A DNA stretch of 64,000 nucleotides from Leptospira sp. WS39.C2. Lineage in GTDB: Bacteria; Spirochaetota; Leptospiria; Leptospirales; Leptospiraceae. The stretch covers positions 1,761,001 through 1,825,000 of the forward strand of contig NZ_CP162142.1 of NCBI RefSeq assembly GCF_040833965.1, read 5' to 3'. A program made the translations under genes and the position numbers. Numbering within the stretch: position 1 is the stretch's first letter; each line of letters starts with the position of its first letter. Of this stretch, positions 10,061 through 19,905 are shown piece by piece. The notes under the pieces were generated by a model. It made no database searches. It was not told the origin of the DNA and saw only the letters and a program-made list of their open reading frames with translations.

Positions 10061-10731
10061 TGAATGTTTTGTGTAGGTTCCAGAATAAAGAAAACCAAAT
10101 TCCATTTCGCAAAGGGTTTACCTTAGTTGAGATTTCAATTGTTGTGATGATCATGGCAGTCATTTTTACAGGAATTTTTTCTGTGTTTTATACCGCCAAT
10201 AAAATATCCAGAAAAGGTGCTTCGAATAAAGGTGCCAACCGAAAAGACATCTTATATGCAATGGAAAACATTCGAGGTACACTTTCTCGCACTTATTTTA
10301 TTGATAACCAAAAACGGATATTGTTTGTAGGAAAACAAGAAGGTGTCACAGGGGCAAGGAATGATCGGATTGTGTTTGCTACTGCTAATCCGAACTCAGA
10401 AGAAGAAGGACAAGCGTCTGTCAGGGAAGTTTCTTTTTATCTACGCAAAATGCCCAACCCAAAAATGGAAGGATTGTCTTATCTCATTCGCCGAGAAGAT
10501 GAGATGATTGATAACTTTCCCACGCAAGGTGGCGTAGAACACGTGTTACTCGAAAATGTAAAAAGTTTCCAAATGAAATTTTCGGAACGTGGCGACAAAT
10601 GGGTGGATGATTGGAATTCCCGTACCACAAAAAAAATTCCTAGGCTCATTCGGTTTGAAATTATATCATTAGTGGGGAGTGCCTTTGTTAAATATGAATC
10701 ACTTGCGCATCCGGTTATTCTCTACAAATAA
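10060..10731 (+). CDS. gspJ: Minor pseudopilin GspJ
   Basis: A pseudopilin of 223 residues with the cleavage motif RKGFTLVEISIVVMIM (Gly before Phe, Glu5 present) and a single N-terminal helix that carries the protein in the membrane before it enters the pseudopilus. The C-terminal domain is about 180 residues, larger than in G-I, as expected for GspJ. It starts one base into the gspI stop codon and its 3' end overlaps the gspK open frame, so translation of the pseudopilin genes is probably coupled. Confidence 0.88.
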   Translation: MNVLCRFQNKENQIPFRKGFTLVEISIVVMIMAVIFTGIFSVFYTANKISRKGASNKGANRKDILYAMENIRGTLSRTYFIDNQKRILFVGKQEGVTGARNDRIVFATANPNSEEEGQASVREVSFYLRKMPNPKMEGLSYLIRREDEMIDNFPTQGGVEHVLLENVKSFQMKFSERGDKWVDDWNSRTTKKIPRLIRFEIISLVGSAFVKYESLAHPVILYK

Positions 10732-11794
10732 AGAATGGAAACAAGGTTTTATGGTCTATCTCCTTGTGATGGCCATAGGAACGGCTTCCCTTTTTACTGC
10801 ATCAAAATACTTTGAAGATGCTGCAACTGAATATAGAGTGGCGAGAGCACAAGCGGACGGGTTTCGTGCTCATATGTTGGCGAAGGCTGGTTTTATGGGA
10901 GCCGTTGGTGCTTTAAAAAAAATCCCGGAAGAAGTTTTATACCAGTCAGGCCTTGCTATGGACCCACCTCCCATTCCACTTGGGGGAGGCGTGATTTATT
11001 ACACGATGAGCCCTGAAGATGGCAAAATCAATATCAACTCCCTTGTGAAAATTTATGACGACCAACCAAACCAAAGGACCATTGAAATGGTCACTCGTTT
11101 GTTTTACCAATTTGGCCTGAAACGAGAGATGATTTTTCCCATTTTGGATTGGATTGACGAAAACCATACGGAAACTGGGGGAGGAGCCGAGCAGTATTAT
11201 TACAGTCGGTTGAGTCCACCAAGAAAGATTAAAAATGCGCCTTTTTATTCCCTTTCAGAGCTTTTGAATGTAAAAGGATACGACCGTTCCGTGGTGTATG
11301 AGAGTTTAAAACCTAAGGATTATGATAAAAATAATTCGAAGGACTTTATGACGGAAGAGGAAAGGGCCCTTCGTTCCGATAAGGATTATGTGCTCTCGAA
11401 TAATATCACAGCTTATTTACCTGCGGGTGATTCCTATGATGACCGAATTAATATCAATACGGCTCCCTATTTTGTCCTTATTTCCCTCTCCGATTTTATG
11501 ACCAAACAAGCCGCCATGAAAATTTTGAAACTCAAGTTGCAGAAAGGAGGCTATATTAAAGAATTGAAAGATCTGGAGACAGAACCTGAGTTCCAAGTGA
11601 AAACCACTGGGGATCTCACTTTGTATAAGGAACTGGCTGGGGAAGGAACCGATGTATCTGGTGGCCGGATCAAAACTAAGGGTGAAGTTTACAAAATTAC
11701 TGGGGTTGGGATTATTAAGGATAAAGTGGTTCGGAAGGTTACAGGATTATTTGATCTTACCAACAACCAGATGTTATACTATACTGAAGATTAA
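10679..11794 (+). CDS. gspK: Minor pseudopilin GspK (pseudopilus tip)
   Basis: The largest pseudopilin, thought to cap the pseudopilus. The leader ends in WKQGFMVYLLVMAIG; as usual for GspK the Glu5 residue is absent. The periplasmic part contains the GspK features DGKININS near residue 120, an EMIFPILDWIDEN motif, and DRININTAPYFVLISL near residue 260, a SAM-like helical insert. The length of 371 residues is typical. Start choice is open: GTG 10679, TTG 10685 or ATG 10694; a GGGGAG at 10674-10679 best serves one of the two later codons. Confidence 0.9.
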   Translation: MPLLNMNHLRIRLFSTNKEWKQGFMVYLLVMAIGTASLFTASKYFEDAATEYRVARAQADGFRAHMLAKAGFMGAVGALKKIPEEVLYQSGLAMDPPPIPLGGGVIYYTMSPEDGKININSLVKIYDDQPNQRTIEMVTRLFYQFGLKREMIFPILDWIDENHTETGGGAEQYYYSRLSPPRKIKNAPFYSLSELLNVKGYDRSVVYESLKPKDYDKNNSKDFMTEEERALRSDKDYVLSNNITAYLPAGDSYDDRININTAPYFVLISLSDFMTKQAAMKILKLKLQKGGYIKELKDLETEPEFQVKTTGDLTLYKELAGEGTDVSGGRIKTKGEVYKITGVGIIKDKVVRKVTGLFDLTNNQMLYYTED

Positions 11795-11796
11795 TT

Positions 11797-13419
11797 ATGT
11801 TATCATTTGACCAATACCTTGCTATCGATTACGGCTCTACCTTTCTGAAAGGTGTTTTATTCAAAAAAGTTTTAGGAAAAGTAGTCATTCTCAGGACGGA
11901 AAGTTTACCCGTCGTGGAACTAGATGAAAATGAAGGGGATCCCTTCGAATACAATATCATTCGTTTTATTCAAAGTTTTTTCCCTGAAGAAAATCGTTTT
12001 TTACTCAATTTAGGAATTCACAATTTATTTGTAAGGGACCTGACCGTGCCCTTGGTATCAGAAAAAGCCATCCAAGAAGTTTTGCCATTTGAAGTGGAAA
12101 ATTTAGTTCCGTACCCAATGGAAGAACTAGAAGTCATTGGTAAAACTTGGAGAACAGGAAAAGAAAATTCAGATGTCATCACATTTAATGTACACCATTC
12201 CGAGTTATTCCGAGCTCTAAAACCATTTGCCAAGGGTGATCTAACATTAAGTTGTTTATCCTTAGATTCCTTTGTGCTCTCCTCCTTAATCACAAAAAAC
12301 TATCCTTTGTTAGTTGCTGAAAAATCTATTTTACAATTGGATTTGGGTGGTCGGTATAACATTCTCAATGTCCTCCATGAAGGAAAATTACGGCACACCC
12401 GCCAAATTTATATTGGAGGAGAAGAAGTAACTGCAGAGATCTCAAACCTTTTAAAAATCGATTTTGAAGAAGCAAGGCTTGTAAAGGAGTCATTACCAGT
12501 TGGATTTTTATTTGATGCAATTGATAAGGGAGATGAAACAAAATTTCTAAACCAGTTTCATATAAGCATTACCCAACTAAAGTCCCTTCGGAAATTCATT
12601 TTAGCCAAACTTGACCAAATCATCCATGAGGTTGAGAATAGTATTTTTTCACTTCCGGAACAAGAAAGACCAAACCTGATTTTACTTTCAGGGGGTGCTA
12701 GTTTATACCCAAGTCTAACAGGATATTTAGAAGAGAAACTGGGAATTAAAACAGGTCGTTACGAATTTTTAGGAGTCAATGATCCTAGTTTTGTAACAGC
12801 TGTAGCAACTGGAATTCATTTTGAATCGCGAAACCGAGTGAATTTCTTAGAAACAGGATTTGCGAAAAAAATCCATACCAATCGCTTCAAACTAGCAGCA
12901 TTCAAACCACACATCATTTTGGTGACTATTTCACTCATTCTTTTGTTTGGTGTTTTTATCATTGGTATCATTTTAGACAAACGTAAAATCGCAGCTAACA
13001 AACAGATATTAATGGAAAAATACAAAAATAGTATTGGTGGAGAGTTAGGGGAAGACGAAGATCCACTGGACGCGGCTAATAAAAAGTTAAAAGCAGAACG
13101 GAAAAAAACTGAAATTTACCGTTTGTTTTTATCCCAAGAAAGTGTACTCGATGTTTTAAATGAAGCTACCGAACAATTTCCATCCCCTGAAGTTTTACCT
13201 TTTATTTTAGATCAGTTTAACTTTGAAGAAAAGGAAATCCAAATTTATGGTAGGGTGAATGAATTTGGTGAAATTGGAACCATCCAATCTGCTTTAGAAA
13301 AATCCGAAAAATTTACCAATATCCAAATCCAAAACAAAAGACTCATCACAGGTGTGAACAAGTTCAAAGTCAGCTTTAAAATCAAAATGGATGTAGTGAC
13401 TCCAAAGGATGAACCTTAA
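11797..13419 (+). CDS. gspL: Type II secretion system protein GspL (actin-fold plus periplasmic domain)
   Basis: GspL recruits the ATPase GspE to the inner membrane. Residues 1-350 have the actin-like PilM/GspL fold: YLAIDYGSTFLKGVLF at the start, LQLDLGGRYN near residue 185, and LILLSGGASLYP near residue 290. A transmembrane helix lies at about 369-395, followed by a coiled-coil-like stretch and a ferredoxin-like periplasmic domain to residue 540. It is a single chain, not separate PilM and PilN. The start lies two bases after gspK, and its stop overlaps gspM by one base. Confidence 0.88.
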   Translation: MLSFDQYLAIDYGSTFLKGVLFKKVLGKVVILRTESLPVVELDENEGDPFEYNIIRFIQSFFPEENRFLLNLGIHNLFVRDLTVPLVSEKAIQEVLPFEVENLVPYPMEELEVIGKTWRTGKENSDVITFNVHHSELFRALKPFAKGDLTLSCLSLDSFVLSSLITKNYPLLVAEKSILQLDLGGRYNILNVLHEGKLRHTRQIYIGGEEVTAEISNLLKIDFEEARLVKESLPVGFLFDAIDKGDETKFLNQFHISITQLKSLRKFILAKLDQIIHEVENSIFSLPEQERPNLILLSGGASLYPSLTGYLEEKLGIKTGRYEFLGVNDPSFVTAVATGIHFESRNRVNFLETGFAKKIHTNRFKLAAFKPHIILVTISLILLFGVFIIGIILDKRKIAANKQILMEKYKNSIGGELGEDEDPLDAANKKLKAERKKTEIYRLFLSQESVLDVLNEATEQFPSPEVLPFILDQFNFEEKEIQIYGRVNEFGEIGTIQSALEKSEKFTNIQIQNKRLITGVNKFKVSFKIKMDVVTPKDEP

Positions 13420-13943
13420 TGTTTGATCGTTTGAATGATAGAGAAAGAGTCCTTGTCATTGGACTCATTGGATTTGTTTCACTACTCGGTGTTTATACGA
13501 TTGTGACTTTATTATCCGATTTACGAAATCGATTGTCTGAAGAAATTTTTGAAACAAGATCACAAGCGGGTGAACTCGATCGTGTGATCCGCGAATACAA
13601 TTATTTACGGGGCCTTCAATCAGGTGGCAGCGAAGAAGATGTAAGCGTAATGTATTCCAAATTGGATCAAATTTTGGTACGTTATAATCTAAAAGACAAA
13701 GTCCAAACAATGAAGGATACGAGTAATGTCATCCAAAAGGACTATAATAAAATAACCATCGATGTTTCATTTCGATCTGTATTGTTACAGGATATCATCA
13801 AACTCGTTTACGATATTGAAAAAAATAAACAAATCCAAGCAAAAGTAGACTTACTTAGTTTTCGAAAACCTTTTGCCGAAAAAGAGATTTACGATGTGAA
13901 TCTAAAGGTTTCATCCTACAGTCGTTTGTCGAAAGGGAAATAA
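13419..13943 (+). CDS. gspM: Type II secretion system protein GspM
   Basis: A 174-residue bitopic membrane protein that pairs with GspL. It has a short cytoplasmic N-terminus starting FDRLNDRERVLV, one membrane helix at about residues 12-32, an alpha-helical stalk and a small periplasmic domain. The N-terminal RERVL-type motif before the helix is typical of GspM. Sequence similarity within this family is low, so the name rests mainly on architecture and position directly after gspL (one-base overlap). Confidence 0.85.
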   Translation: MFDRLNDRERVLVIGLIGFVSLLGVYTIVTLLSDLRNRLSEEIFETRSQAGELDRVIREYNYLRGLQSGGSEEDVSVMYSKLDQILVRYNLKDKVQTMKDTSNVIQKDYNKITIDVSFRSVLLQDIIKLVYDIEKNKQIQAKVDLLSFRKPFAEKEIYDVNLKVSSYSRLSKGK

Positions 13944-13944
13944 A

Positions 13945-14907
13945 ATGGCAAAAGAAAACGAATTTGAGGAAGATTTAGATTTAGACGAAGATGTAACAAT
14001 CCAAGAGTCTCTTTTGGAAGATGACAGTGAACTGTTTGAAGAAGATTCCGATGAAGAACATGTCAAAGTCAATCGAAGTCAAGTATTCACATTAATCACA
14101 ATTTCCTTTGTTTCATTTCTACTTTTTACGATTTTTATATTTCCTTTAAATGAGATTGTACGATCAATCCTAGTAAAAACAGGCAAAGAAACCGGAATCT
14201 TTATGGATGCCAAGGAAATCCATTTTCCGATGATAGGGCGTAAGTCTTTTGATAGTTTTGTGATGAGTTTCCCGACAGGTACAACTTTAAAAGCTGAAGA
14301 AGTGAGTCTTGGAATTTCATTGTTTGGCATTCTACAATCTCGTTTAGAGGGTGATGTCAATATTGGTTATTTTAGTTTCGAAGGAAGTGATCTTTCCGTA
14401 GGTATCCAAACTTTAGATTTGCCAATTCGACTGTCTCCGTTAGATGAAAAGATTACCAAATGGAATGGGGAAGGGGAAATTACACTTTCTGGTGGGAAAA
14501 TCAAAGAATCGATGGACATTCCATTTTTAGGTTCTTTAAAAGGAACTGATATCAGAAGAGCCAATTTACTTTTCAAAATTCGATCGGGAAAACTTCTCAT
14601 CGAAAGAGGAAGTCTTGATTCCAATCTGGCAAAATTCCAATTCCAAGGTGTGGTTCGATTAGCCGATACCATTTCGTTTTCACAATTGGACCTTAAAGTA
14701 TGTTTTTCTTTTACTGATAAATTTGCGCAAGAAAGGCAAGATTTAGTAGGGATGGTAGCTTTATTACCCCAAGAAGGTGGGAAAACTTGTATCCCTGTAC
14801 GAGGTACATTGTCTGCTCCAAAAGTAGACCTTCCCAACTTAAACCAATTAGGTGGTGGAGTTCCAAAACCAGACGATGGTTCCATTGAACCTGCTCCCAC
14901 TCCTTAA
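13945..14907 (+). CDS. gspN: GspN-like type II secretion protein with acidic N-terminus
   Basis: Last gene of the secretion run, starting one base after gspM. The first 39 residues are strongly acidic (many Asp/Glu), followed by a membrane helix at about 47-68 and a beta-rich periplasmic part with repeated layered strands, as in the GspN/AsmA-like fold. A pro-rich tail ends the protein. GspN is found only in part of the T2SS families and its role is not settled. The acidic cytoplasmic tail is a peculiarity of this protein; it may bind a cytoplasmic partner. The assignment is by position and fold pattern. Confidence 0.75.
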   Translation: MAKENEFEEDLDLDEDVTIQESLLEDDSELFEEDSDEEHVKVNRSQVFTLITISFVSFLLFTIFIFPLNEIVRSILVKTGKETGIFMDAKEIHFPMIGRKSFDSFVMSFPTGTTLKAEEVSLGISLFGILQSRLEGDVNIGYFSFEGSDLSVGIQTLDLPIRLSPLDEKITKWNGEGEITLSGGKIKESMDIPFLGSLKGTDIRRANLLFKIRSGKLLIERGSLDSNLAKFQFQGVVRLADTISFSQLDLKVCFSFTDKFAQERQDLVGMVALLPQEGGKTCIPVRGTLSAPKVDLPNLNQLGGGVPKPDDGSIEPAPTP

Positions 14908-15007
14908 TGAATCATCATCTAAATCATGAATCACTAAATTGTTTATAGGCGTACCCTTACCAATCAAATTTCCCTTTTAATTGGAAACACCTTATGGCAA
15001 AAAAAAA

Positions 15008-15023
15008 GACCGAATGTTCGGTC
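15008..15023. terminator. Bidirectional intrinsic terminator between gspN and nrdJ
   Basis: A perfect inverted repeat GACCGAA/TTCGGTC with a very short loop. On the minus strand it is followed by nine T residues, so it should end nrdJ transcription efficiently; on the plus strand a looser T-rich tail (CCTTCTTTATTATTT) follows, so it can also end the T2SS transcript. Confidence 0.75.
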
Positions 15024-15081
15024 CCTTCTTTATTATTTCCTCATCCGTAATGTGACCCCTTCATTGAGGTCTCATTTAGAT

Positions 15082-15114
15082 TCACCATCTAGTCTTTTAT
15101 CATCTAGATGGTGA
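15082..15114. terminator. Eleven-base-pair stem-loop just after nrdJ
   Basis: TCACCATCTAG at 15082-15092 pairs fully with CTAGATGGTGA at 15104-15114 around an 11-base loop. In the nrdJ direction no T-run follows, so it may stabilise the mRNA 3' end ahead of the true terminator at 15008-15023; in the plus direction an eight-T run follows within nine bases, which would make it a second terminator for the T2SS operon reading toward nrdJ. Confidence 0.5.
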
Positions 15115-15125
15115 TTCGATTTTTT

Positions 15126-18100
15126 TTACGAACAACCTGTTGTGGAACCACAAGAGATACACTTCAGGCAAGCTCCGTTTCGAACCATTTGGAAGGAACC
15201 ACATTCTGTACAGGAATCTCCTGTATACCCTTTGGTCCTTGCTTCTGCAATGATCTTAAGTGTTGCTGCTGCGGACTGTGCTTGGGTTGGTTGTTGTGGC
15301 GTTTGACCAGCTACAACGGCAACCTCAGGTTTGTCTTCCAGAACTGATTTCATCGAAATTGCATTCACTTGTAGCGGAGTGCGAGGGGCGCTACTTTCCT
15401 GCTTTCCCAAAGTTTCTCGAGTCGGCTCTGCTTTTCTTCCCACTTCGTCAGTTCTCAAATCTTCTGGTGATACTTGTGCCAAGTCGTATCGACCAAGATA
15501 AGTGATTGCAAGTTCTCTGAAGATGTAATCGATCACAGAAGTTGACATTTTGATATGTGGGTTACCAGATACCATTCCGTTTGGTTCAAATTTGAAGAAG
15601 GTAAATGCTTCTACAAATTCTTCCAATGGAACACCATGTTGTAAGCCAAGGGATACCGCAATCGCGAACGCATTCATAAGGGAACGGAAAGCCGCTCCTT
15701 CTTTATGCATATCGATAAAGATTTCACCGAGTTGGCCATCTTCGTATTCTCCTGTTCGGAGATAAACTTTGTGACCACCCACCATCGCTTTTTGGGTATA
15801 ACCTGCACGTCGGTGAGGGAGTTTCCTTCTTTCCGAAATGTATTTATACACCAATTTTTCCGCAACTTCTGTTACAGTTTTCGGAGCGGAAGTTGAACTT
15901 AATTCTTCTTCCTCCTCTCCAACGGAACTTAACAACTGGAATACGGAGTTAAGCGGTTGAGAGAGTTTTGATCCGTCTCGGTAAAGAGCGTTTGCTTTGA
16001 TCATCACCTTCCAGGACATGAGGTATGCGTTTTTCACATCCTCTATGGTTGCCTCTTCTGGAAGGTTGATGGTTTTGGAAATAGCACCCGAAATGAATGG
16101 CTGAGCCGCTGCCATGATTCGGATGTGTGATTGATAAGATAAAAAACGTTTTCCGTATTTACCACATTTGTTAGCACAATCAAAAACAGGGAGATCCTTC
16201 TCTTTGATGAATGGTGCGTTTTCGATGGTCATCGTTCCGCAAACATAATCGTTTGCTTGTGCGATTTCATCTGCTGTAAATCCCAATGTTTCAAGTAAAT
16301 TGAAACCCATGGAATTGTAAAGGGAAGGGTCGATTCCCAATGTTTTGGCAAGGAAATCTTCACCTAATGTGAATTTGTTGAAAGCAAATTGGATATCAAA
16401 AACAAAAGGAAGTTGTTTTTCTAATTTTTCTAAAACATCTTCTGTGAATCCTTTTTCTTTCAATCGAGCAGTGTTGACACCAGGTGCTCCATTGAATGTA
16501 GCATGGCCTTTACAGTAGTTTACAATCGCATCTTGTTCTGCTTGGCTATACCCAAGTTTTTTCAGAGCCACAGGAACGGATTGGTTGATGATTTTAAAGT
16601 AACCACCACCCGCCAATTTTTTGTATTTCACAAGAGCAAAGTCAGGTTCAATTCCTGTTGTGTCACAATCCATTACAAGACCAATGGTTCCTGTCGGAGC
16701 AATCACTGTTACCTGTGCATTGCGGTAACCGAATTGTTCTCCAAGCTCAAGGGCTCTGTCTGAATCTTCTTTTGCTGCTTCGAGTAAGTAAGACGGTAAG
16801 AAAGAAGGGTTGATTCCAACAGGAGTGATGGTTAAACCTTCGTATTCTTCTTTTGGTGCATTGTATGCGGCACGTCTGTGGTTACGAATGACACGTAACA
16901 TATGGTTTTTGTTTTTTTCGTAACCAGCAAATGGTCCGAGTTCTTTTGCCATCTCTGCTGATGTGGCATACGATGTCATGTGCATGATGGAAGAAATCGC
17001 ACCAGTAACTGCCATCGCTTCTTGTGAATCATAAGGAATTCCCATGATCATAAGAAGGGAACCTAGGTTTGCATACCCAAGACCCAATGTTCTGAATTTG
17101 TATGACAATTCCGCAATTTCTTTGGAAGGGAACTGTGCCATGAGAACAGAAATCTCTAGGATGATGGTCCAGATTTTGTTTAGGTAACGGTAAGCTTCTA
17201 CGTCAAACGTACCATCTTCTTTTAAGAATTTGACTAGGTTCGCAGAAGCTAAGTTACATGCTGTGTTGTCAAGGAACATATACTCAGAACAAGGATTGGA
17301 TGCATTGATCGCTCCATCTTCTGGGCAAGTATGCCATTCGTTGATCGTGCTATGGTACTGAGTTCCAGGGTCAGCTGAGTTCCAAGCTGCGTTTGCAATT
17401 CTTTCCCAAAGGTCACGAGCTCGTAATGTTTTTGCCGCTTTTGGTTCACGACCTTCTTTGCGAGCTTTATCCTTTTCTGTGCGATTGATGAGGTGGAACG
17501 GTAGATCTTTTTCTACAGCTTCCATAAACTCATTTGTGATTCGCACGGAGTTATTGGAGTTTTGTCCAGAAACTGTATTGTATGCTTCTGATTGCCAATC
17601 GGTTGTGAGTTCTTCAAAAAGTAGATCTTTGTAACCTTGTCTAGACAAATCAATCACTCGTTTGATGTAGTTGTCAGGAACAAAAGCTTTTCTTGCTTTT
17701 TGGATGGCTTTTTTCAACTCAACGTTTGCGGTTGGGTCGTATGCTTTTTCTTCACCAAGTGTTTGTTTGGCGGAAGCACATGCCGTCATAATTTCATTTA
17801 AGAGTCGGTTGTTTAAAATGGAACCAGTGACAAGGGATGCCACTTTTTTCTCTTCTTGGACTTTCCAATCGATGAACTCTTCGATATCAGGGTGGTCCAT
17901 ATCAAGACAAACCATCTTCGCCGCACGACGAGTGGTTCCGCCGGATTTAATCGCACCAGCGGCACGATCCCCAATTTTTAAGAATGACATAAGACCAGAA
18001 CTTTTGCCACCACCAGAAAGAGATTCATTGGCAGCACGAAGGTTGGAAAAGTTGGTACCTGTTCCCGAACCGTATTTAAAGAGGCGAGCTTCACGAACCC

Positions 18101-18752
18101 AAAGGTCCATGATTCCACCTTCATTCACTAAATCGTCATCTACAGATTGGATGAAACATGCGTGAGGTTGTGGGTGTTCGTAAGAAGAAGCGGATCTTAC
18201 TAATTTTCCTGATTTTGGATCAACATAATAATGGCCTTGTGATTTTCCATCAATTCCATAAGCCCAGTGGAGGCCTGTGTTGAACCATTGTGGAGAGTTG
18301 GGTGCAGCCATTTGGCTTGCGAGCATAAAGATAACTTCTTCATAGAAAACACGAGCGCTATCTTCATCCGAAAAATACCCGTATTTATAACCCCAATATG
18401 TCCAACATCCTGCCAAACGGTGGAATACTTGTTTGGAGTCAGATTCTCCTACATAACGGTCTTCGGGGTTTAGAGCGACGAGTTTTTCATCATCAGGAAC
18501 CGAACGTTGTAACCATTCTGGGATTCCTTTTTCTTGGACTTTTTTAAGATACTTCGGAACACCTTTGCGGCGGAAGTACTTCTGCGCGAGGATATCGGTA
18601 GCTACTTGCGACCAAAAATCGGGAACTTCGACGCCGTTTGCTTCAAACACAACCGACCCGTCAGTATTCGTAATTTTTGAGTCCTTACGAACCCATGTCA
18701 AATTCGGGTATAAACCCTTGTTCCCTTTGGTAAAATGCCTCTCAATCTTCAT
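15126..18752 (-). CDS. nrdJ: Adenosylcobalamin-dependent (class II) ribonucleoside reductase
   Basis: Makes deoxyribonucleotides from ribonucleotides using a B12-derived radical, so no oxygen-dependent subunit is needed. The long form of about 1208 residues is seen. Marks: [19 protein letters not shown] near the N-terminus, the redox Cys in PHACFIQSV, the specificity-loop region [14 protein letters not shown], the active-site [18 protein letters not shown], the phosphate-binding APTGTIG, and a C-terminal cysteine-rich tail (CTEC, CLKC, CGSTTGC) that re-reduces the active site. I take ATG 18752 (MKIERHF), the family's usual start, rather than 18770. The gene stands alone, transcribed away from the tRNA. 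I see no cobalamin riboswitch in the roughly 200 bases upstream. Confidence 0.97.
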   Translation of the reverse strand: MKIERHFTKGNKGLYPNLTWVRKDSKITNTDGSVVFEANGVEVPDFWSQVATDILAQKYFRRKGVPKYLKKVQEKGIPEWLQRSVPDDEKLVALNPEDRYVGESDSKQVFHRLAGCWTYWGYKYGYFSDEDSARVFYEEVIFMLASQMAAPNSPQWFNTGLHWAYGIDGKSQGHYYVDPKSGKLVRSASSYEHPQPHACFIQSVDDDLVNEGGIMDLWVREARLFKYGSGTGTNFSNLRAANESLSGGGKSSGLMSFLKIGDRAAGAIKSGGTTRRAAKMVCLDMDHPDIEEFIDWKVQEEKKVASLVTGSILNNRLLNEIMTACASAKQTLGEEKAYDPTANVELKKAIQKARKAFVPDNYIKRVIDLSRQGYKDLLFEELTTDWQSEAYNTVSGQNSNNSVRITNEFMEAVEKDLPFHLINRTEKDKARKEGREPKAAKTLRARDLWERIANAAWNSADPGTQYHSTINEWHTCPEDGAINASNPCSEYMFLDNTACNLASANLVKFLKEDGTFDVEAYRYLNKIWTIILEISVLMAQFPSKEIAELSYKFRTLGLGYANLGSLLMIMGIPYDSQEAMAVTGAISSIMHMTSYATSAEMAKELGPFAGYEKNKNHMLRVIRNHRRAAYNAPKEEYEGLTITPVGINPSFLPSYLLEAAKEDSDRALELGEQFGYRNAQVTVIAPTGTIGLVMDCDTTGIEPDFALVKYKKLAGGGYFKIINQSVPVALKKLGYSQAEQDAIVNYCKGHATFNGAPGVNTARLKEKGFTEDVLEKLEKQLPFVFDIQFAFNKFTLGEDFLAKTLGIDPSLYNSMGFNLLETLGFTADEIAQANDYVCGTMTIENAPFIKEKDLPVFDCANKCGKYGKRFLSYQSHIRIMAAAQPFISGAISKTINLPEEATIEDVKNAYLMSWKVMIKANALYRDGSKLSQPLNSVFQLLSSVGEEEEELSSTSAPKTVTEVAEKLVYKYISERRKLPHRRAGYTQKAMVGGHKVYLRTGEYEDGQLGEIFIDMHKEGAAFRSLMNAFAIAVSLGLQHGVPLEEFVEAFTFFKFEPNGMVSGNPHIKMSTSVIDYIFRELAITYLGRYDLAQVSPEDLRTDEVGRKAEPTRETLGKQESSAPRTPLQVNAISMKSVLEDKPEVAVVAGQTPQQPTQAQSAAATLKIIAEARTKGYTGDSCTECGSFQMVRNGACLKCISCGSTTGCS

Positions 18753-18930
18753 GCAAGAACCCCATCTCAAACAACATATAAAATTTCTATTTTTTCCTCA
18801 AACCAGGAGCGGAGAGGATTATGTCACAATGAGGGAATCTTAAGTTGGAAACATCTATTTTTTAAGAGCAAGTGATCGGAATTTTTAGAATTTTTTCAAA
18901 TTTTCTCGTCGCTATGACATAATTTTTTCG

Positions 18931-18958
18931 TTGACCTAGCGGGCTTTCTCCGTAGCAT
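18931..18958 (+). promoter_or_regulatory. Probable sigma-70 promoter of tRNA-Asn
   Basis: TTGACC at 18931-18936 and TAGCAT at 18953-18958, separated by 16 bases, with the tRNA 5' end 18 bases further on. The element agrees with a bacterial housekeeping promoter; the two hexamers match consensus at 5/6 and 4/6. Confidence 0.55.
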
Positions 18959-18975
18959 GGTCACAGATTCGAGAT

Positions 18976-19049
<74 letters not shown>

Positions 19050-19068
19050 GGTCTTGCTTCTTGGCACT

Positions 19069-19815
19069 TTGGAATCCACTCTTTTCCCTCAAATTTCCTG
19101 GTTTTCCCTAAAAATTTCCACTCCATTTTCCGCATTCGACCAGTATTTTCAAAAAAATTGGAGATTTTTCCGGATTCTAGTCCTGATTTTAGCAATTGCG
19201 ACTCCCGTTACGCTGGCATCCGAACCAAAAAACCACCGAGTCTCTAACCTTTCAGATGCCGAACAAATCATATTAATTCTGGGAAAGCCAGGGGAAACGA
19301 AGGGTGAACTATATTTTTTTAGTATGGAAGGGGGTGAATGGAAACAATTTTCCCAAAAAATTCCCGTGCGGTTTGGGAGGAGTGGACTCATCCAAAAAGA
19401 ATTCAAACGTGAAGGGGATGGGTATACACCTTACGGAAGTTTCCCGATCCAAAGAGTTCTAGGAAGATCAAAACGGTCTATTCCAAATTTAGAATACACT
19501 CAAATACAAAAAAACGATTATTGGAGTGATGTATCCACATCCAAACATTATAACCAAATGATCCGTAAAAAAGAAAAGGGTGCCACTTCTTTGTGGAATT
19601 CTTCGAATTACCAATTATTTATTGTTTTGGAACACAATACGAATCCAAGTATTCCAGGGTATGGAAGTATGATATTTTTACACCCGTGGGAGGAAACCAA
19701 ACCAACGTCAGGTTGTATTGGTATAAAATTAGTTGATTTAGAATCAATAATCCAAAATTTGGATGGTAAAAAAAATCCTTACATTCTTATTGTTTCATCT
19801 GATGAAGCCATCTAG
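19069..19815 (+). CDS. Exported YkuD-type (L,D-transpeptidase fold) protein
   Basis: The C-terminal half carries the YkuD core: IPVRFGRSG near the middle, GDGYTPYGSFPI, and the catalytic block MIFLHPWEETKPTSGCIGIK with the nucleophile Cys. The wording PTSGCIGI fits the COG3786-like branch rather than the ErfK branch, which has GCIRL. Such proteins cross-link or trim peptidoglycan in the periplasm. An export signal follows a basic stretch (RFFRILVLILAIATPVTLAS). The start is unclear: the frame runs into the tRNA gene from an ATG at 19003 that cannot be real, and only TTG codons (19054, 19069) remain before the signal. It could be read from an unusual start; the function is inferred from fold only. 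Confidence 0.75.
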   Translation: MESTLFPQISWFSLKISTPFSAFDQYFQKNWRFFRILVLILAIATPVTLASEPKNHRVSNLSDAEQIILILGKPGETKGELYFFSMEGGEWKQFSQKIPVRFGRSGLIQKEFKREGDGYTPYGSFPIQRVLGRSKRSIPNLEYTQIQKNDYWSDVSTSKHYNQMIRKKEKGATSLWNSSNYQLFIVLEHNTNPSIPGYGSMIFLHPWEETKPTSGCIGIKLVDLESIIQNLDGKKNPYILIVSSDEAI

Positions 19816-19905
19816 ATCCAAAAAAAAATAAATGCTACCACATAACAAGAAAATTATGTGAATTGGAATTGACGATTGGAACCAGTTACCTAAACTCTGG
19901 GTTCT

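Noticed and set aside
18753..18930. Cobalamin riboswitch or NrdR box upstream of nrdJ
   Set aside because: No B12-box-like core and no ACA-x(4)-ATATA-type NrdR repeat were seen in the short intergenic region.
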